Assembly (NCBI RefSeq): GCF_001425055.1
Contig: NZ_LMDK01000016.1
Location: 533,803-597,802 of the forward strand
Direction of reading: 5' to 3'
Length of the DNA stretch: 64,000 nucleotides
Source: Pelomonas sp. Root1237
Lineage (GTDB): Bacteria > Pseudomonadota > Gammaproteobacteria > Burkholderiales > Burkholderiaceae_C
The notes beneath the pieces were generated by a model. That model saw only the letters and a list, made by a program, of their open reading frames with translations, ran no database searches and was not told where the DNA came from. Numbering within the stretch: position 1 is the stretch's first letter; each line of letters begins with the position of its first letter. Positions 21,883 through 34,243 of the stretch are shown one piece after another. A program made the position numbers and the translations under genes.

Positions 21883-22983
21883 TCATGTGAGCGAAGTATC
21901 AACCTCGCGACGGGCCAAGGCGAGGTATTCGGCCGAGCGCATTTCCTGCAAGCGCGACACCGTGCGCGGGAATTCGTGAGCCAGCGGCCCTTCGGTGTAA
22001 AGCTGCTCCGCTGGCACCGCGGCCGAAATGATGAGTTTGACGCGGCGGTCGTAGAGCACGTCCACCAGCCAGGTGAAGCGGCGCGCCTCGCTGGCCAGGC
22101 GCACCGGCATCTCCGGCACGTCGGACAGGATGACGGTATGGAACTGACTGGCCAGCTCGAGGTAGTCGTTCTGCGAGCGCGGACCACCACAAAGCGTTGC
22201 GAAATCGAACCAGACGACACCGCCGGCACGCCGACGCGCGTAGAGGGCGCGGTGCTCGATCATCAGCTTGCGGTCCTCGTCCTGCGCTTCTGCGAGGGAC
22301 TCGAAGGCCTGGGTAAGCGCCGCTTCCGTCGACTCGTTCAGCGGCGTCAGGTAGAGGTTCATGTCCTCCAGGGTGCGGCGCCGGTAGTCGGTGCCGGCAT
22401 CGACATTGATGACCTCGAGGTTGGCCTTCAGCAGCTCGATGGCTGGCAGGATGCGATCGCGGTGCAGGCCGTTGGGATAGAGCCCGTCGGGGTGGAAGTT
22501 GGACGTCGTGATGATGGACACGCGGTTGCGGAACAGGGCGTCCAGCAGGCGGTGCAGGATCATCGCGTCGGTCACGTCGGCGACGTGGAACTCGTCGAAG
22601 CAGATCAGGCGGAAACGCCGCGCGATGCGCTTGCCGAGTTCCTCCAGCGGGTCGGCAATGCCCTTGAGTTCCTGCAGCTCGCGGTGCACCTCGCGCATGA
22701 ACTCGTGGAAGTGCAGCCGAGTCTTGCGCTGCAGCGGCACGGCCTGGAAGAAGCAGTCCATCAGGAAGCTCTTGCCTCGGCCTACGCCGCCGTACATGTA
22801 AACGCCGCGCGGGATGGGCGGGCGCACCAGCAGCTTGGTCACGGCATTGGCGCGCCGCGCCTTGTAGCTGGCCCATTCGTCCTGGCAGCGCTGCAGGGCC
22901 TCGATGGCACGCAGCTGCGCAGCGTCGGCCGTGAAGCCGCGCTCGGCGAGGGTCTGCTGGTAAAGCTCAGTGACTGAGGTCAT
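21883..22983 (-). CDS. zapE: ZapE/AFG1-family cell-division ATPase
   Basis: ZapE is an AFG1-like ATPase linked to Z-ring constriction during stress. The 366-residue protein shows Walker A GGVGRGKS (about 65-72), a Walker B LICFDEFHV and the sensor-like ITTSNFHP segment. It lies downstream of the odhA-odhB-odhL genes in the same orientation but behind a strong terminator, so it probably has its own promoter. Confidence 0.92.
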   Translation of the reverse strand: MTSVTELYQQTLAERGFTADAAQLRAIEALQRCQDEWASYKARRANAVTKLLVRPPIPRGVYMYGGVGRGKSFLMDCFFQAVPLQRKTRLHFHEFMREVHRELQELKGIADPLEELGKRIARRFRLICFDEFHVADVTDAMILHRLLDALFRNRVSIITTSNFHPDGLYPNGLHRDRILPAIELLKANLEVINVDAGTDYRRRTLEDMNLYLTPLNESTEAALTQAFESLAEAQDEDRKLMIEHRALYARRRAGGVVWFDFATLCGGPRSQNDYLELASQFHTVILSDVPEMPVRLASEARRFTWLVDVLYDRRVKLIISAAVPAEQLYTEGPLAHEFPRTVSRLQEMRSAEYLALARREVDTSLT

Positions 22984-22986
22984 CGC

Positions 22987-23018
22987 AAAAAAAGGGGCGA
23001 CTGTCTGGCCGCCCCTTT
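22987..23018 (-). terminator. Intrinsic terminator of the odhA-odhB-odhL operon
   Basis: On the minus strand, stem AAAGGGGCG/CGCCCCTTT with a ten-base loop, followed by an uninterrupted T run, lies 18 bases after the odhL stop. Confidence 0.9.
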
Positions 23019-23035
23019 CGATTCGCTACGTGCGA

Positions 23036-24457
<1,422 letters not shown>

Positions 24458-24478
24458 GCTGATCGTTCCTTGTTCTTC

Positions 24479-25726
24479 TTAGATGTCGAACAGCAGGCGG
24501 GCCGGGTCTTCCAGCGCTTCCTTCATGGTCACCAGGCCCAGCACGGCTTCACGGCCGTCGATGATGCGGTGGTCGTAAGACATGGCGAGGTAGTTGATCG
24601 GGCGCACGACGACCTGGCCGTTCTCGACGACAGCACGGTCCTTGGTGGCGTGCACGCCCAGGATGGCCGACTGAGGCGGGTTGATGATGGGCGTGGACAG
24701 CATGGAGCCGAAGGTGCCGCCGTTGGAGATGGAGAAGGTGCCGCCGGTCAGGTCGTCGATGGACAGCTTGCCGTCCTTGGCCTTCTGGCCGAACTCGGCG
24801 ATCTTCTTTTCAATGTCGGCGAAGCTCATCTGGTCGACATTGCGCAGCACCGGCACGACGAGGCCGCGCGGCGAGCCGACGGCAATGCCGATGTCGAAGT
24901 AGCCGTGGTAGACGATGTCGTTGCCATCGACCGAGGCATTGATGATCGGGTACTTCTTCAGCGCCGCGACGGCTGCCTTGACGAAGAAGCTCATGAAGCC
25001 GAGCTTGACGCCATGTTCCTTCTCGAACTTCTCCTGGAACTTCTTGCGCATCTCCATGACCGGGGCCATGTTGACTTCGTTGAAGGTGGTCAGGATGGCG
25101 TTGGTCGACTGCGACTGCACCAGGCGCTCGGCGATGCGGGCGCGCAGGCGGGTCATGGGCACGCGCTGCTCGGGGCGGTCGCCCAGGTTCTGCTGGGCCG
25201 GCGCGGCCACGGCGGGCAGCGGCTTGGCGACCGCGGGCGACGCAGGCACGACCAGCGGCGCGGCGACGGCAGCAGGCTTGGGCTGAGCGCCAAGGGCGTC
25301 GCCCTTGGTCACGCGGCCGTCCTTGCCGGAGCCGGCCACGTCGGTGGCAGCCAGGCCCTTCTCGGCCAGGATCTTGGCGGCGGCGGGCATGGCCACATCG
25401 CCCTTGTTGGCGGCAGCAGGAGCAGCGGCGGCCACAGGTGCGGCAGCAGCAGCGGCAGGTGCGGCTGCAGCAGCGCCGGCCTTGCCTTCGGTGTCGATCT
25501 TGGCGAGCAGTTGCTGGCTGACGACGGTGCTGCCGTCAGCCACCAGGACTTCGGCCAGCACGCCGGAGGCAGGTGCGGGCACTTCGAGCACGACCTTGTC
25601 GGTCTCGATCTCGACGAGGGTTTCGTCGATGGTGACAGCTTCGCCGGGCTTCTTCTTCCAGGTCAGCAGCGTGCCCTCGGAAACGGATTCGGAAAACTGG
25701 GGAACTTGGACGTCAACGATGGCCAT
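24479..25726 (-). CDS. odhB: Dihydrolipoamide succinyltransferase (E2)
   Basis: E2 of the 2-oxoglutarate dehydrogenase complex (also sucB) transfers succinyl from its lipoyl arm to CoA. The 415-residue protein has one lipoyl domain (1-75, lipoyl Lys44 in ETDKVVLE), an Ala/Pro-rich linker, a peripheral E1/E3-binding domain ([12 protein letters not shown] near 135) and the catalytic domain with [11 protein letters not shown]. The start at 25726 begins MAIVDVQVP; the open frame reaches further upstream without homology. It is separated from odhA by an 87-base spacer containing a long hairpin. Confidence 0.96.
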   Translation of the reverse strand: MAIVDVQVPQFSESVSEGTLLTWKKKPGEAVTIDETLVEIETDKVVLEVPAPASGVLAEVLVADGSTVVSQQLLAKIDTEGKAGAAAAAPAAAAAAPVAAAAPAAANKGDVAMPAAAKILAEKGLAATDVAGSGKDGRVTKGDALGAQPKPAAVAAPLVVPASPAVAKPLPAVAAPAQQNLGDRPEQRVPMTRLRARIAERLVQSQSTNAILTTFNEVNMAPVMEMRKKFQEKFEKEHGVKLGFMSFFVKAAVAALKKYPIINASVDGNDIVYHGYFDIGIAVGSPRGLVVPVLRNVDQMSFADIEKKIAEFGQKAKDGKLSIDDLTGGTFSISNGGTFGSMLSTPIINPPQSAILGVHATKDRAVVENGQVVVRPINYLAMSYDHRIIDGREAVLGLVTMKEALEDPARLLFDI

Positions 25727-25777
25727 GGTGGGAGGCTCCGTGTTCTTTATTCGGTGTGATGGTGCAGGCGCGAGCAA

Positions 25778-25803
25778 GCGCAGCGCCGATCGGGGCGCTG
25801 CGC
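25778..25803. other. Perfect 10-bp hairpin between odhA and odhB
   Basis: Arms GCGCAGCGCC (25778-25787) and GGCGCTGCGC (25794-25803) with a six-base loop lie in the odhA-odhB spacer. No T run follows on either strand, so it is not an ordinary intrinsic terminator. It could protect or separate mRNA ends so that E1 and E2 are made in unequal amounts; that is inference. Confidence 0.7.
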
Positions 25804-25813
25804 ATTGCGGTCC

Positions 25814-28669
<2,856 letters not shown>

Positions 28670-28976
28670 CTTTCGCTCACCTCATGCCCCGGTTTCCAGG
28701 GAGTTGGCTGGTTGAAGAACCTTCCGCGACACGGCTCGACCGGTTGGCGGATTGCGACCCACCTCTGCTGTTGCCAGGGGCAACTGCAAAAGGGACGGGA
28801 AGGAATAAAAGTATCAGGGGCGGACTCTAGCACTCCGGGTTTGCCCGACAAGGTGGACGGGGTGCGACAAAGTTCACGCACCGGGATGCAGCAAAGTTGA
28901 CTGGCCCGTAAACTTGGTGGTCGCGCCAGCCCCGAGATTGAATGGTTGAACGCGAGGGACATTCAGGAGATCCCAG
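28670..28976. other. Divergent control region between odhA and the 2OG oxygenase gene
   Basis: This 307-base region carries the starts of two oppositely oriented genes and no open frame that I trust. A candidate odhA promoter lies at 28824-28851. On the plus strand the oxygenase start has a clear AGGAG, but I see no convincing -10/-35 pair for it. Confidence 0.6.
28824..28851 (-). promoter_or_regulatory. Candidate odhA promoter
   Basis: On the minus strand TTGTCG (28846-28851) and TAGAGT (28824-28829) are separated by 16 bases, about 155 bases before the odhA start. This is a moderate sigma-70-like match. Confidence 0.35.
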
Positions 28977-29819
28977 ATGCAAGTCCAGGTCGTTGACTAC
29001 CGCGCGCCCGACGCCGCGGAGAAGTTCACCCGCTCCCTGCACGAGACCGGTTTCGGCGTGCTGACCAACCACCCGATCCGCCAAACCCTGGTCGAGAAGA
29101 TCTATGCCGACTGGCTGGCCTTCTTCAACAGCGAGGCCAAGCATGGCTACGCGTTTTCCAAGGAAACCCAGGATGGGTATTTCTCGACCGCCATCTCGGA
29201 AACCGCGAAGGGTTCCAAGCAGAAGGACATCAAGGAGTATTTCCACGTCTACCCCTGGGGCCGCATCCCCGAGCAGTTGAAGGAAGACGCCCTCACCTAC
29301 TACCGCGAAGCCAATGCGCTGGCGGAGGAACTGCTGGGCTGGGTGGAGCGTTACACGCCGCCAGAGATCGCGGCCAAGTACCGCGAGCCGCTGTCGAACA
29401 TGATCCAGGGCAGCAGCAAGACCCTGCTGCGCGTGCTGCGCTACCCGCCGTTGACGGGCGAAGAGCCGGTGGGCTCCATCCGCGCCGCAGCGCATGGCGA
29501 CATCAATCTGCTGACCATCCTGCCCGCCGCCAACGAGCCGGGCCTGCAGGTACTGGGCACCGACGGCGCCTGGCACGACGTGCCCTGCGATTTCGGCACG
29601 TTGACCATCAACATCGGCGACATGCTGCAGGAGGCCTCCGAGGGCTATTACCCATCGACCCAGCACCGCGTGGTGAACCCGACCGGCGAAGGCGCGAAGA
29701 AGAGCCGCGTGTCGCTGCCGTTGTTCCTGCATCCGCGCGACAACGTCGTGCTGAGCGATCGCTATACGGCCGACAGCTATCTGAACGAGCGGCTGCGCGA
29801 GTTGGGCGTGAAGACCTGA
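28977..29819 (+). CDS. 2-oxoglutarate/Fe(II)-dependent oxygenase, isopenicillin-N-synthase-like
   Basis: A 280-residue member of the 2OG-Fe(II) dioxygenase superfamily, in the isopenicillin N synthase-like group. The iron facial triad is visible as HGD (AAHGDINLLT, about residue 164) and a distal His in STQHRVV (near 225), followed by the 2-oxoglutarate-binding Arg and Ser in KSRVSLPLF. AGGAG lies about ten bases before the ATG. It is divergent from the operon encoding the dehydrogenase of the same co-substrate. The oxidised substrate cannot be told from the sequence. Confidence 0.85.
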   Translation: MQVQVVDYRAPDAAEKFTRSLHETGFGVLTNHPIRQTLVEKIYADWLAFFNSEAKHGYAFSKETQDGYFSTAISETAKGSKQKDIKEYFHVYPWGRIPEQLKEDALTYYREANALAEELLGWVERYTPPEIAAKYREPLSNMIQGSSKTLLRVLRYPPLTGEEPVGSIRAAAHGDINLLTILPAANEPGLQVLGTDGAWHDVPCDFGTLTINIGDMLQEASEGYYPSTQHRVVNPTGEGAKKSRVSLPLFLHPRDNVVLSDRYTADSYLNERLRELGVKT

Positions 29820-29864
29820 AGGCCTGCCTTCAGTGCAAAGGGCGCCACGGGCGCTTGCCCGCCG

Positions 29865-30677
29865 CTACTTTCCGCTGGGTCGCGCTGCAAGCGCTCGGGC
29901 TGTCGGCCGGTCAACATAGCGCGCAAAGATCGTCTCAAGCGTGCCGTCGGTGCGCATCAGCTCGATCGCGTTGCGCATCTTGTCGACGTCGACGGCCGCA
30001 ACCCGCTGGCGCGACAGCACGAGCCCCAGGACTGCGTTGTCCTGCGGCGCGAAGTCGAGGATTTGGACCTTTCCGTCCAGCTGGTTGCGCGTGAGTAGTG
30101 GGGCCCAGACCACCGGTTGGCTGAGGAAGGCATCGACGCGCCCGACAGCAAAGACTCTGGCGAGAACTTCCAGATCTGCCACTTCATCGATGCGGCCTTC
30201 GCGACGGAGCGCTTCGATCCAGGGGTCCAGCGTTGCGCCATGGACAAAACCCTTGACTACACCCAGGCGCAGAAACTTTCGCGCCCGGAACTCGTCCATG
30301 GTCTTCGTCGTGGCAGCCAGTTCGTTGCGCACGATCAGGTAGTTGCGATTGTTCAGGACATAAGGAACGAAGTGCGCAAACCTCTGCCGCTCAGGCGTTT
30401 CTATGCCCGAGACCGTCATGTCAAGCGTACCCCCGGCCAGCGCCGTCCAGGTTCGCACGCGGGACTCCATGACTCGCACCAAGGAGCAGCCCGTGCGCCT
30501 GCTGACTTCCTCGACGACGTCGCGGTCGATGCCGACGTAGTCGCCTGCGGCATTCTTGAAATACAGCAAGCCCGTTTCGTAAAAGGCCACTTGATACGGC
30601 CCGCAGGGAGTCTCATGGGCCTGCAGTCCAGCACTGGCGAACAGGGTCGCCACCAGACAAGTCAGGACCGGCTTCAT
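29865..30677 (-). CDS. Periplasmic family-3 solute-binding-like protein
   Basis: A 270-residue secreted protein with a signal peptide ending near GLQAHE and the bilobed SBP_bac_3 pattern (VGIDRDVVEEVSRRTG; TVSGIETPERQRF; LRLGVVKGF). Proteins of this type bind amino acids or act as stand-alone sensors. No permease or ATPase gene is adjacent, so it may be a transporter orphan or a signalling partner. It is convergent with the oxygenase gene. Confidence 0.8.
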   Translation of the reverse strand: MKPVLTCLVATLFASAGLQAHETPCGPYQVAFYETGLLYFKNAAGDYVGIDRDVVEEVSRRTGCSLVRVMESRVRTWTALAGGTLDMTVSGIETPERQRFAHFVPYVLNNRNYLIVRNELAATTKTMDEFRARKFLRLGVVKGFVHGATLDPWIEALRREGRIDEVADLEVLARVFAVGRVDAFLSQPVVWAPLLTRNQLDGKVQILDFAPQDNAVLGLVLSRQRVAAVDVDKMRNAIELMRTDGTLETIFARYVDRPTARALAARPSGK

Positions 30678-30728
30678 CTCTTGAGTTTAGAACTCGGACG
30701 GCTGGAGGGTGGCCGTTGGCAGGGCCAC

Positions 30729-31343
30729 TCATGGAGATGAAGCTCTCGCAAGCTCCATTGGCATCGCCTGGAGCGCCTGATACACCAGCAGCGACGCATG
30801 CGCGTCGTTGGCCGCGTATTGCAGCTGCTGGGGGCTGAGCTTGCGGGTGGCCCAGTTGGAGGTGGTGACTTTCTTGGACTTGGGCATGCGCTGGCCCAGC
30901 ACGATGGCGACGGCGGCCCTGAGGCCGACGGCCTGCTGGAAACCCAGTCGCCGCACCATGTGCGAAACATCGACCCCACCGCTGAGCTGCACGCCCAGCT
31001 TCCTGTGCAAGGGCACGCGGTCGGACACGATGCCGAACCCCACCTTGACGATGACCTCAGACTCAAGGATGGCGCGCAGGAAGCCTGCAGTCTCCGGCGC
31101 TTCCGTATGTACGATGAAGGCATGCCCCGCAGTCGCGAACTGCACGATGTGCGGTCCTGTCTGCTCACCGCCAGCGACAAACATGGGCTTGCTCTCGGTG
31201 TCGAAGCCGACCTGGCCGGCCAAGCGCAGTTCTGCTTCAGCGAAGTCGCATTGGTCCGCGTCGCGAAGCACGTGGATCCGGTCGAGCGGCAACGCGGGGT
31301 AAGGCGGCAACGCTGCTATCTGTTCGCTCGTGGGTCTCTCCAT
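30729..31343 (-). CDS. RNase D-like 3'-5' exonuclease domain protein
   Basis: A 204-residue DEDD-superfamily nuclease consisting of just the exonuclease domain. The motifs are FDTES (ExoI, about 50), a central segment KVGFGIVSDRVPL (ExoII-like) and YAANDAHASLLVY (ExoIII, DEDDy type). It could trim RNA 3' ends or DNA. The ATG at 31343 follows the stop of the upstream gene by four bases, so the pair is coupled; the open frame upstream overlaps that gene and is rejected. Confidence 0.82.
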   Translation of the reverse strand: MERPTSEQIAALPPYPALPLDRIHVLRDADQCDFAEAELRLAGQVGFDTESKPMFVAGGEQTGPHIVQFATAGHAFIVHTEAPETAGFLRAILESEVIVKVGFGIVSDRVPLHRKLGVQLSGGVDVSHMVRRLGFQQAVGLRAAVAIVLGQRMPKSKKVTTSNWATRKLSPQQLQYAANDAHASLLVYQALQAMPMELARASSP

Positions 31344-31347
31344 CGCT

Positions 31348-31932
31348 TCAGTATGACCTCCTCGTATCCACCGCAATCCAATTGATCTCCCACGTGACGC
31401 CGCCATCAGCCGAAAACGCCTGCTCGAAGCGGCAGCGGTCGACGCTCAGGGACTCGATGATGAAGCGCACCAGGATAGGCCGGCCATTGAAGCCCTCGGC
31501 GCTGTAGAACAGGCCACGCGGGCTGCCGCCGAAGCCGCCCACCATCGGCGCGGCGAGCGTGCCCGATGCTGCGTTGGAGAAGTTGAGCGTCCAGCGCTGC
31601 TGCTGCACCTCGAAGAGCCGCAGCGACAGACCCTGGATGCGCCCCTCGGGGCCCGAGACATCCAGCTCGACGAGATTCGCGCGGCCGCTCAGCAACGGGT
31701 GCACGAGGGTGGTGCCGACGTACTCCGCCCACACGTCCGAGCCGCTCAGTGGCCGCAGCCGGCGGCGCAGCGACGTGTCCCAGTTGCCGTGCTCGAATTC
31801 GAAGTCCTGCGGCGCGCCCACCGGCGTTGGAGGCAACAGGGGCGCGGAGGCGGCGGAAGCGGGCGCGGCGATGGCGCTGACACCGGTGGCCATGAGCGCG
31901 GCGGCGGTGCGGCGAGTGTGTTGGGAAGGCAT
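31348..31932 (-). CDS. Exported protein of unknown function, possibly lipocalin-like
   Basis: A 194-residue protein with a signal-like N-terminus (ALMATGVSAIAAPASA, with two Arg before it, so Tat export is possible). The body has alternating beta-type sequence: FEFEHGNWDTSLRRRL at the start, NGRPILVRFIIE in the middle and WEINWIAVDTRR at the end. This resembles small DUF1579-like proteins, but I cannot assign a family. It is divergent from the HxlR regulator with 48 bases between the starts, so it may be that regulator's target. Confidence 0.6.
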   Translation of the reverse strand: MPSQHTRRTAAALMATGVSAIAAPASAASAPLLPPTPVGAPQDFEFEHGNWDTSLRRRLRPLSGSDVWAEYVGTTLVHPLLSGRANLVELDVSGPEGRIQGLSLRLFEVQQQRWTLNFSNAASGTLAAPMVGGFGGSPRGLFYSAEGFNGRPILVRFIIESLSVDRCRFEQAFSADGGVTWEINWIAVDTRRSY

Positions 31933-31980
31933 GAACTCGGATGGGTGACTAGACTGACCCGGTTCACTCTATGCAGCACC

Positions 31981-32409
31981 ATGTCCACTGCCAAGAAGGC
32001 ACCTGCAGGTAACCGTCCTCGCCCGGCGCGTGGCAACGCCATCCGCGGCTGCGCGCTGACGGCGGCGCTGGCGGCCATCGGTGGGCGCTGGAAGTTGTTT
32101 GTCGTGTACCGGCTGGCCGACGGCCCCCTGCACTTCGCCGCACTGCGGCGCAGCCTTCCGGATGTATCAGCCAAGGTGCTAGCGGAGCAGTTGCGCGAGC
32201 TGCAGGCCGACGGGCTGGTGAGCCGCGAGCGCACGGGGCCTGTGCCGGCCGTCGTGCAATACGCACTCACGCCGCACGGGCTGTCGGTGCTGCCGGTGGC
32301 CGAGGAAATCCGTCGCTGGGGCGCGGCACATCAAGCCGCTTGCGCGACCGCTCCACTGGACGTCGCCATCGACGCTCGCGCGACCTGCGGCGTCGCCGCC
32401 GCGCCTTGA
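31981..32409 (+). CDS. HxlR-family transcriptional regulator
   Basis: A 142-residue winged-helix regulator with the HxlR signature: a conserved Cys before the helix region (IRGCALTAALAAIGGRWKL), DVSAKVLAEQLRELQADGLVSRE for the recognition part and a C-terminal wing (YALTPHGLSVLPV). Such regulators often sense electrophiles or redox state through the Cys. The longer open frame upstream overlaps the divergent gene and is rejected. It is convergent with the RibD-like reductase. Confidence 0.88.
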   Translation: MSTAKKAPAGNRPRPARGNAIRGCALTAALAAIGGRWKLFVVYRLADGPLHFAALRRSLPDVSAKVLAEQLRELQADGLVSRERTGPVPAVVQYALTPHGLSVLPVAEEIRRWGAAHQAACATAPLDVAIDARATCGVAAAP

Positions 32410-32416
32410 AGCCACG

Positions 32417-33058
32417 TCACCTCGCCATCACCACATGCATCGCCTGCCCCGAGCTTTCGTGCTCGGTGACGCGCCAGCCAATGGCCGGCATGTCCAGGCC
32501 ACCCAGCAGCGACTCGCCGCTGCCCAGCAGCACCGGCGAGATGGCCAGGTGCATCTCGTCGATCAGACCGGCCTGCAGGTACTGGCGGATCGTCTGAGCA
32601 CCGCCGCCGATGCGCACGTCCTTGCCCGCGGCGGCGTGCTTCGCCTGCCGCAGCGCGGCTTCGATTCCGTCCGTCACGAAATGGAAGGTCGTGCCGCCTT
32701 CCATCTGCAGTGGCGGCCGGGCGTGGTGGGTCAGCACGAACACAGGTACGTGGTAAGGCGGATTGGCACCCCACCAGCCCTTCCAGGTCTCGTCGGGCCA
32801 GGGGCCGCGCACGGGGCCGAACATGTTGCGGCCCAGGATCCAGGCGCCGACACCCTCGAAGCTGCGCACCGCGAAGCGGTCGTCGACGCCGGTGCTGCCC
32901 CCTTCGCTGCCGACCATCTGCTTGAAGGTGCGGGTCGGGAACATCCACTCGTGCAGTTGCTCGCCGCCTGCGCCCAGCGGCGCCTCCAGGCTCTGGCACG
33001 GCCCTGCCGCGAAACCGTCGATGGAAATGCTGAATGCCGCGACTCTGACCTTGGACAT
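32417..33058 (-). CDS. Dihydrofolate reductase/RibD C-terminal-like protein
   Basis: A 213-residue protein of the RibD C-terminal/dihydrofolate reductase superfamily, probably an NADPH-dependent reductase of unknown substrate. It shows VRVAAFSISIDGFAAG at the start, ILGRNMFG in the middle, the nucleotide-binding DVRIGGGAQTIRQYL and DEMHLAISPVLLGSGE. The frame is open for hundreds of codons upstream, but homology starts at the ATG of 33058. It is convergent with the HxlR gene; HxlR and this family are often neighbours. Confidence 0.85.
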   Translation of the reverse strand: MSKVRVAAFSISIDGFAAGPCQSLEAPLGAGGEQLHEWMFPTRTFKQMVGSEGGSTGVDDRFAVRSFEGVGAWILGRNMFGPVRGPWPDETWKGWWGANPPYHVPVFVLTHHARPPLQMEGGTTFHFVTDGIEAALRQAKHAAAGKDVRIGGGAQTIRQYLQAGLIDEMHLAISPVLLGSGESLLGGLDMPAIGWRVTEHESSGQAMHVVMAR

Positions 33059-33132
33059 CTTGAACTCTCTTGTCGTGCGGTGTGGTGGGAGGGACGGTGC
33101 CTGCGTGGAGCCTAGCGTCTCGCAGCGTGGAC

Positions 33133-34176
33133 TCAAGCGCCGGGCAACCGCAGGCCGCACAAGCCGGCCACGATGAGTGTCGATACCGCGACCGCGGCGA
33201 TCAAACCCGCCAGCCAGCCGCGGTTGACGCTCGCCGCCCGCCAGCCATGCGCCAGCAGCACGCTGCGCAGGCCGCAGCACAGGTGGGCGAGCACGCAGAA
33301 CACGCCCAGCGCATAGTGCGGCAGCAGGCGGATATTCCAGGCGTCCAGCAGCAAGCCTTGCGGCGCGCCCGAGGCCCAGGCCCAGTCGGTCTCGATGCCT
33401 CGCAAGGTGCGCGCCGACACCAGGGCCGAGTTCATGTGCGTGAGCAGGAAGAAGCCGAGATAGACACCTGTCATCACTTGCACGGCGCGGTAGACATCCA
33501 TGCGCAACCGGCTCCAGCGCCAGGCCAGCCACGCGCCAAGGCAGAGCTGCAGCAACAGCAGCGCCACCAGCATGGCTTCGGCCGCGGGCATGCGGTAGAC
33601 GCCGCGCCCAGCCTTCATGACGGCCGCATGCGCCTGCGGGCCCAGCAGCCCGAACAGGTGGTTGACAAGGTGAAAGCCGATGAAGGCCAGCACCATCGCC
33701 GCCACCACGCCATGGGCAGCGCGCGCGGTCATGTCCGCCGGCGGGGCGGTCACGGGCTCGGCCCCACCGGGGGCCGCCCACGCCCACAGGCCGGCGGCCA
33801 ACCATGCGGCCATCCAAGCCAGCGGCTCGGAGATCGGGCGGCCCAGCACGCCCAACAGGAAGGCGCAGAACACGAACAGCGGCGGCGCCGCGACGCCCAG
33901 CAGGGCCAGCCGGCGCACCCGAAGTTCGAAAACCGAGCCGGGCGCCGCGCAGGCTGCGCGCAACCACAGCAGCGCGGCGACCAGTGGCATCGCGAAGGCG
34001 GCCAGCAGCGGCAGCGCCGCGAGAGGCCATTGCGTGCCGACGGCATGGAAGGCCCGCAGCCAGAACGGGTAGCTCATCGCCGCGAGGGCCGGCGCGAGTG
34101 CGAGGGCCTGCCGGGCCGCGGAGAGCGGTGCCCTGGCGCCCATGTCGGCGGTGGAGGATCGAAGCTGCGTGTCCAT
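33133..34176 (-). CDS. Multipass membrane protein, cytochrome-b-like (Sdh/Frd type fold)
   Basis: A 347-residue protein with about eight hydrophobic segments. Several helices carry His residues in positions suited to haem b: GFHLVNHLFG (about 165-175), FFLLTHMNSA (near 245) and LPHYALGVFCVLAH (near 290). With QVMTGVYLGF, this recalls succinate dehydrogenase/fumarate reductase membrane subunits, although no flavoprotein or Fe-S subunit gene is nearby. The ATG at 34176 is chosen because it clears the divergent MocR gene. Function is unproven. Confidence 0.55.
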   Translation of the reverse strand: MDTQLRSSTADMGARAPLSAARQALALAPALAAMSYPFWLRAFHAVGTQWPLAALPLLAAFAMPLVAALLWLRAACAAPGSVFELRVRRLALLGVAAPPLFVFCAFLLGVLGRPISEPLAWMAAWLAAGLWAWAAPGGAEPVTAPPADMTARAAHGVVAAMVLAFIGFHLVNHLFGLLGPQAHAAVMKAGRGVYRMPAAEAMLVALLLLQLCLGAWLAWRWSRLRMDVYRAVQVMTGVYLGFFLLTHMNSALVSARTLRGIETDWAWASGAPQGLLLDAWNIRLLPHYALGVFCVLAHLCCGLRSVLLAHGWRAASVNRGWLAGLIAAVAVSTLIVAGLCGLRLPGA

Positions 34177-34196
34177 GACCCAGACTCTCCCGGAGA

Positions 34197-34243
34197 ATGG
34201 CCCGATCCAACAGAGCCAAATCCGCGCGAATTGACTGGGCCAT
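34197..34243. promoter_or_regulatory. Candidate operator in the MocR divergent promoter
   Basis: Inverted arms ATGGCCC (34197-34203) and GGGCCAT (34237-34243) lie 40 bp apart centre to centre, between the divergent starts and touching the MocR start codon. MocR regulators commonly bind paired sites in their own divergent promoters. The match to any known motif is untested. Confidence 0.35.

Noticed and set aside
32417-34243. A 608-codon frame that looks like a fusion of a reductase with another protein
   Set aside because: Only the last 213 codons resemble a protein family; the rest is a different frame of the membrane protein gene, so it is not a fusion.
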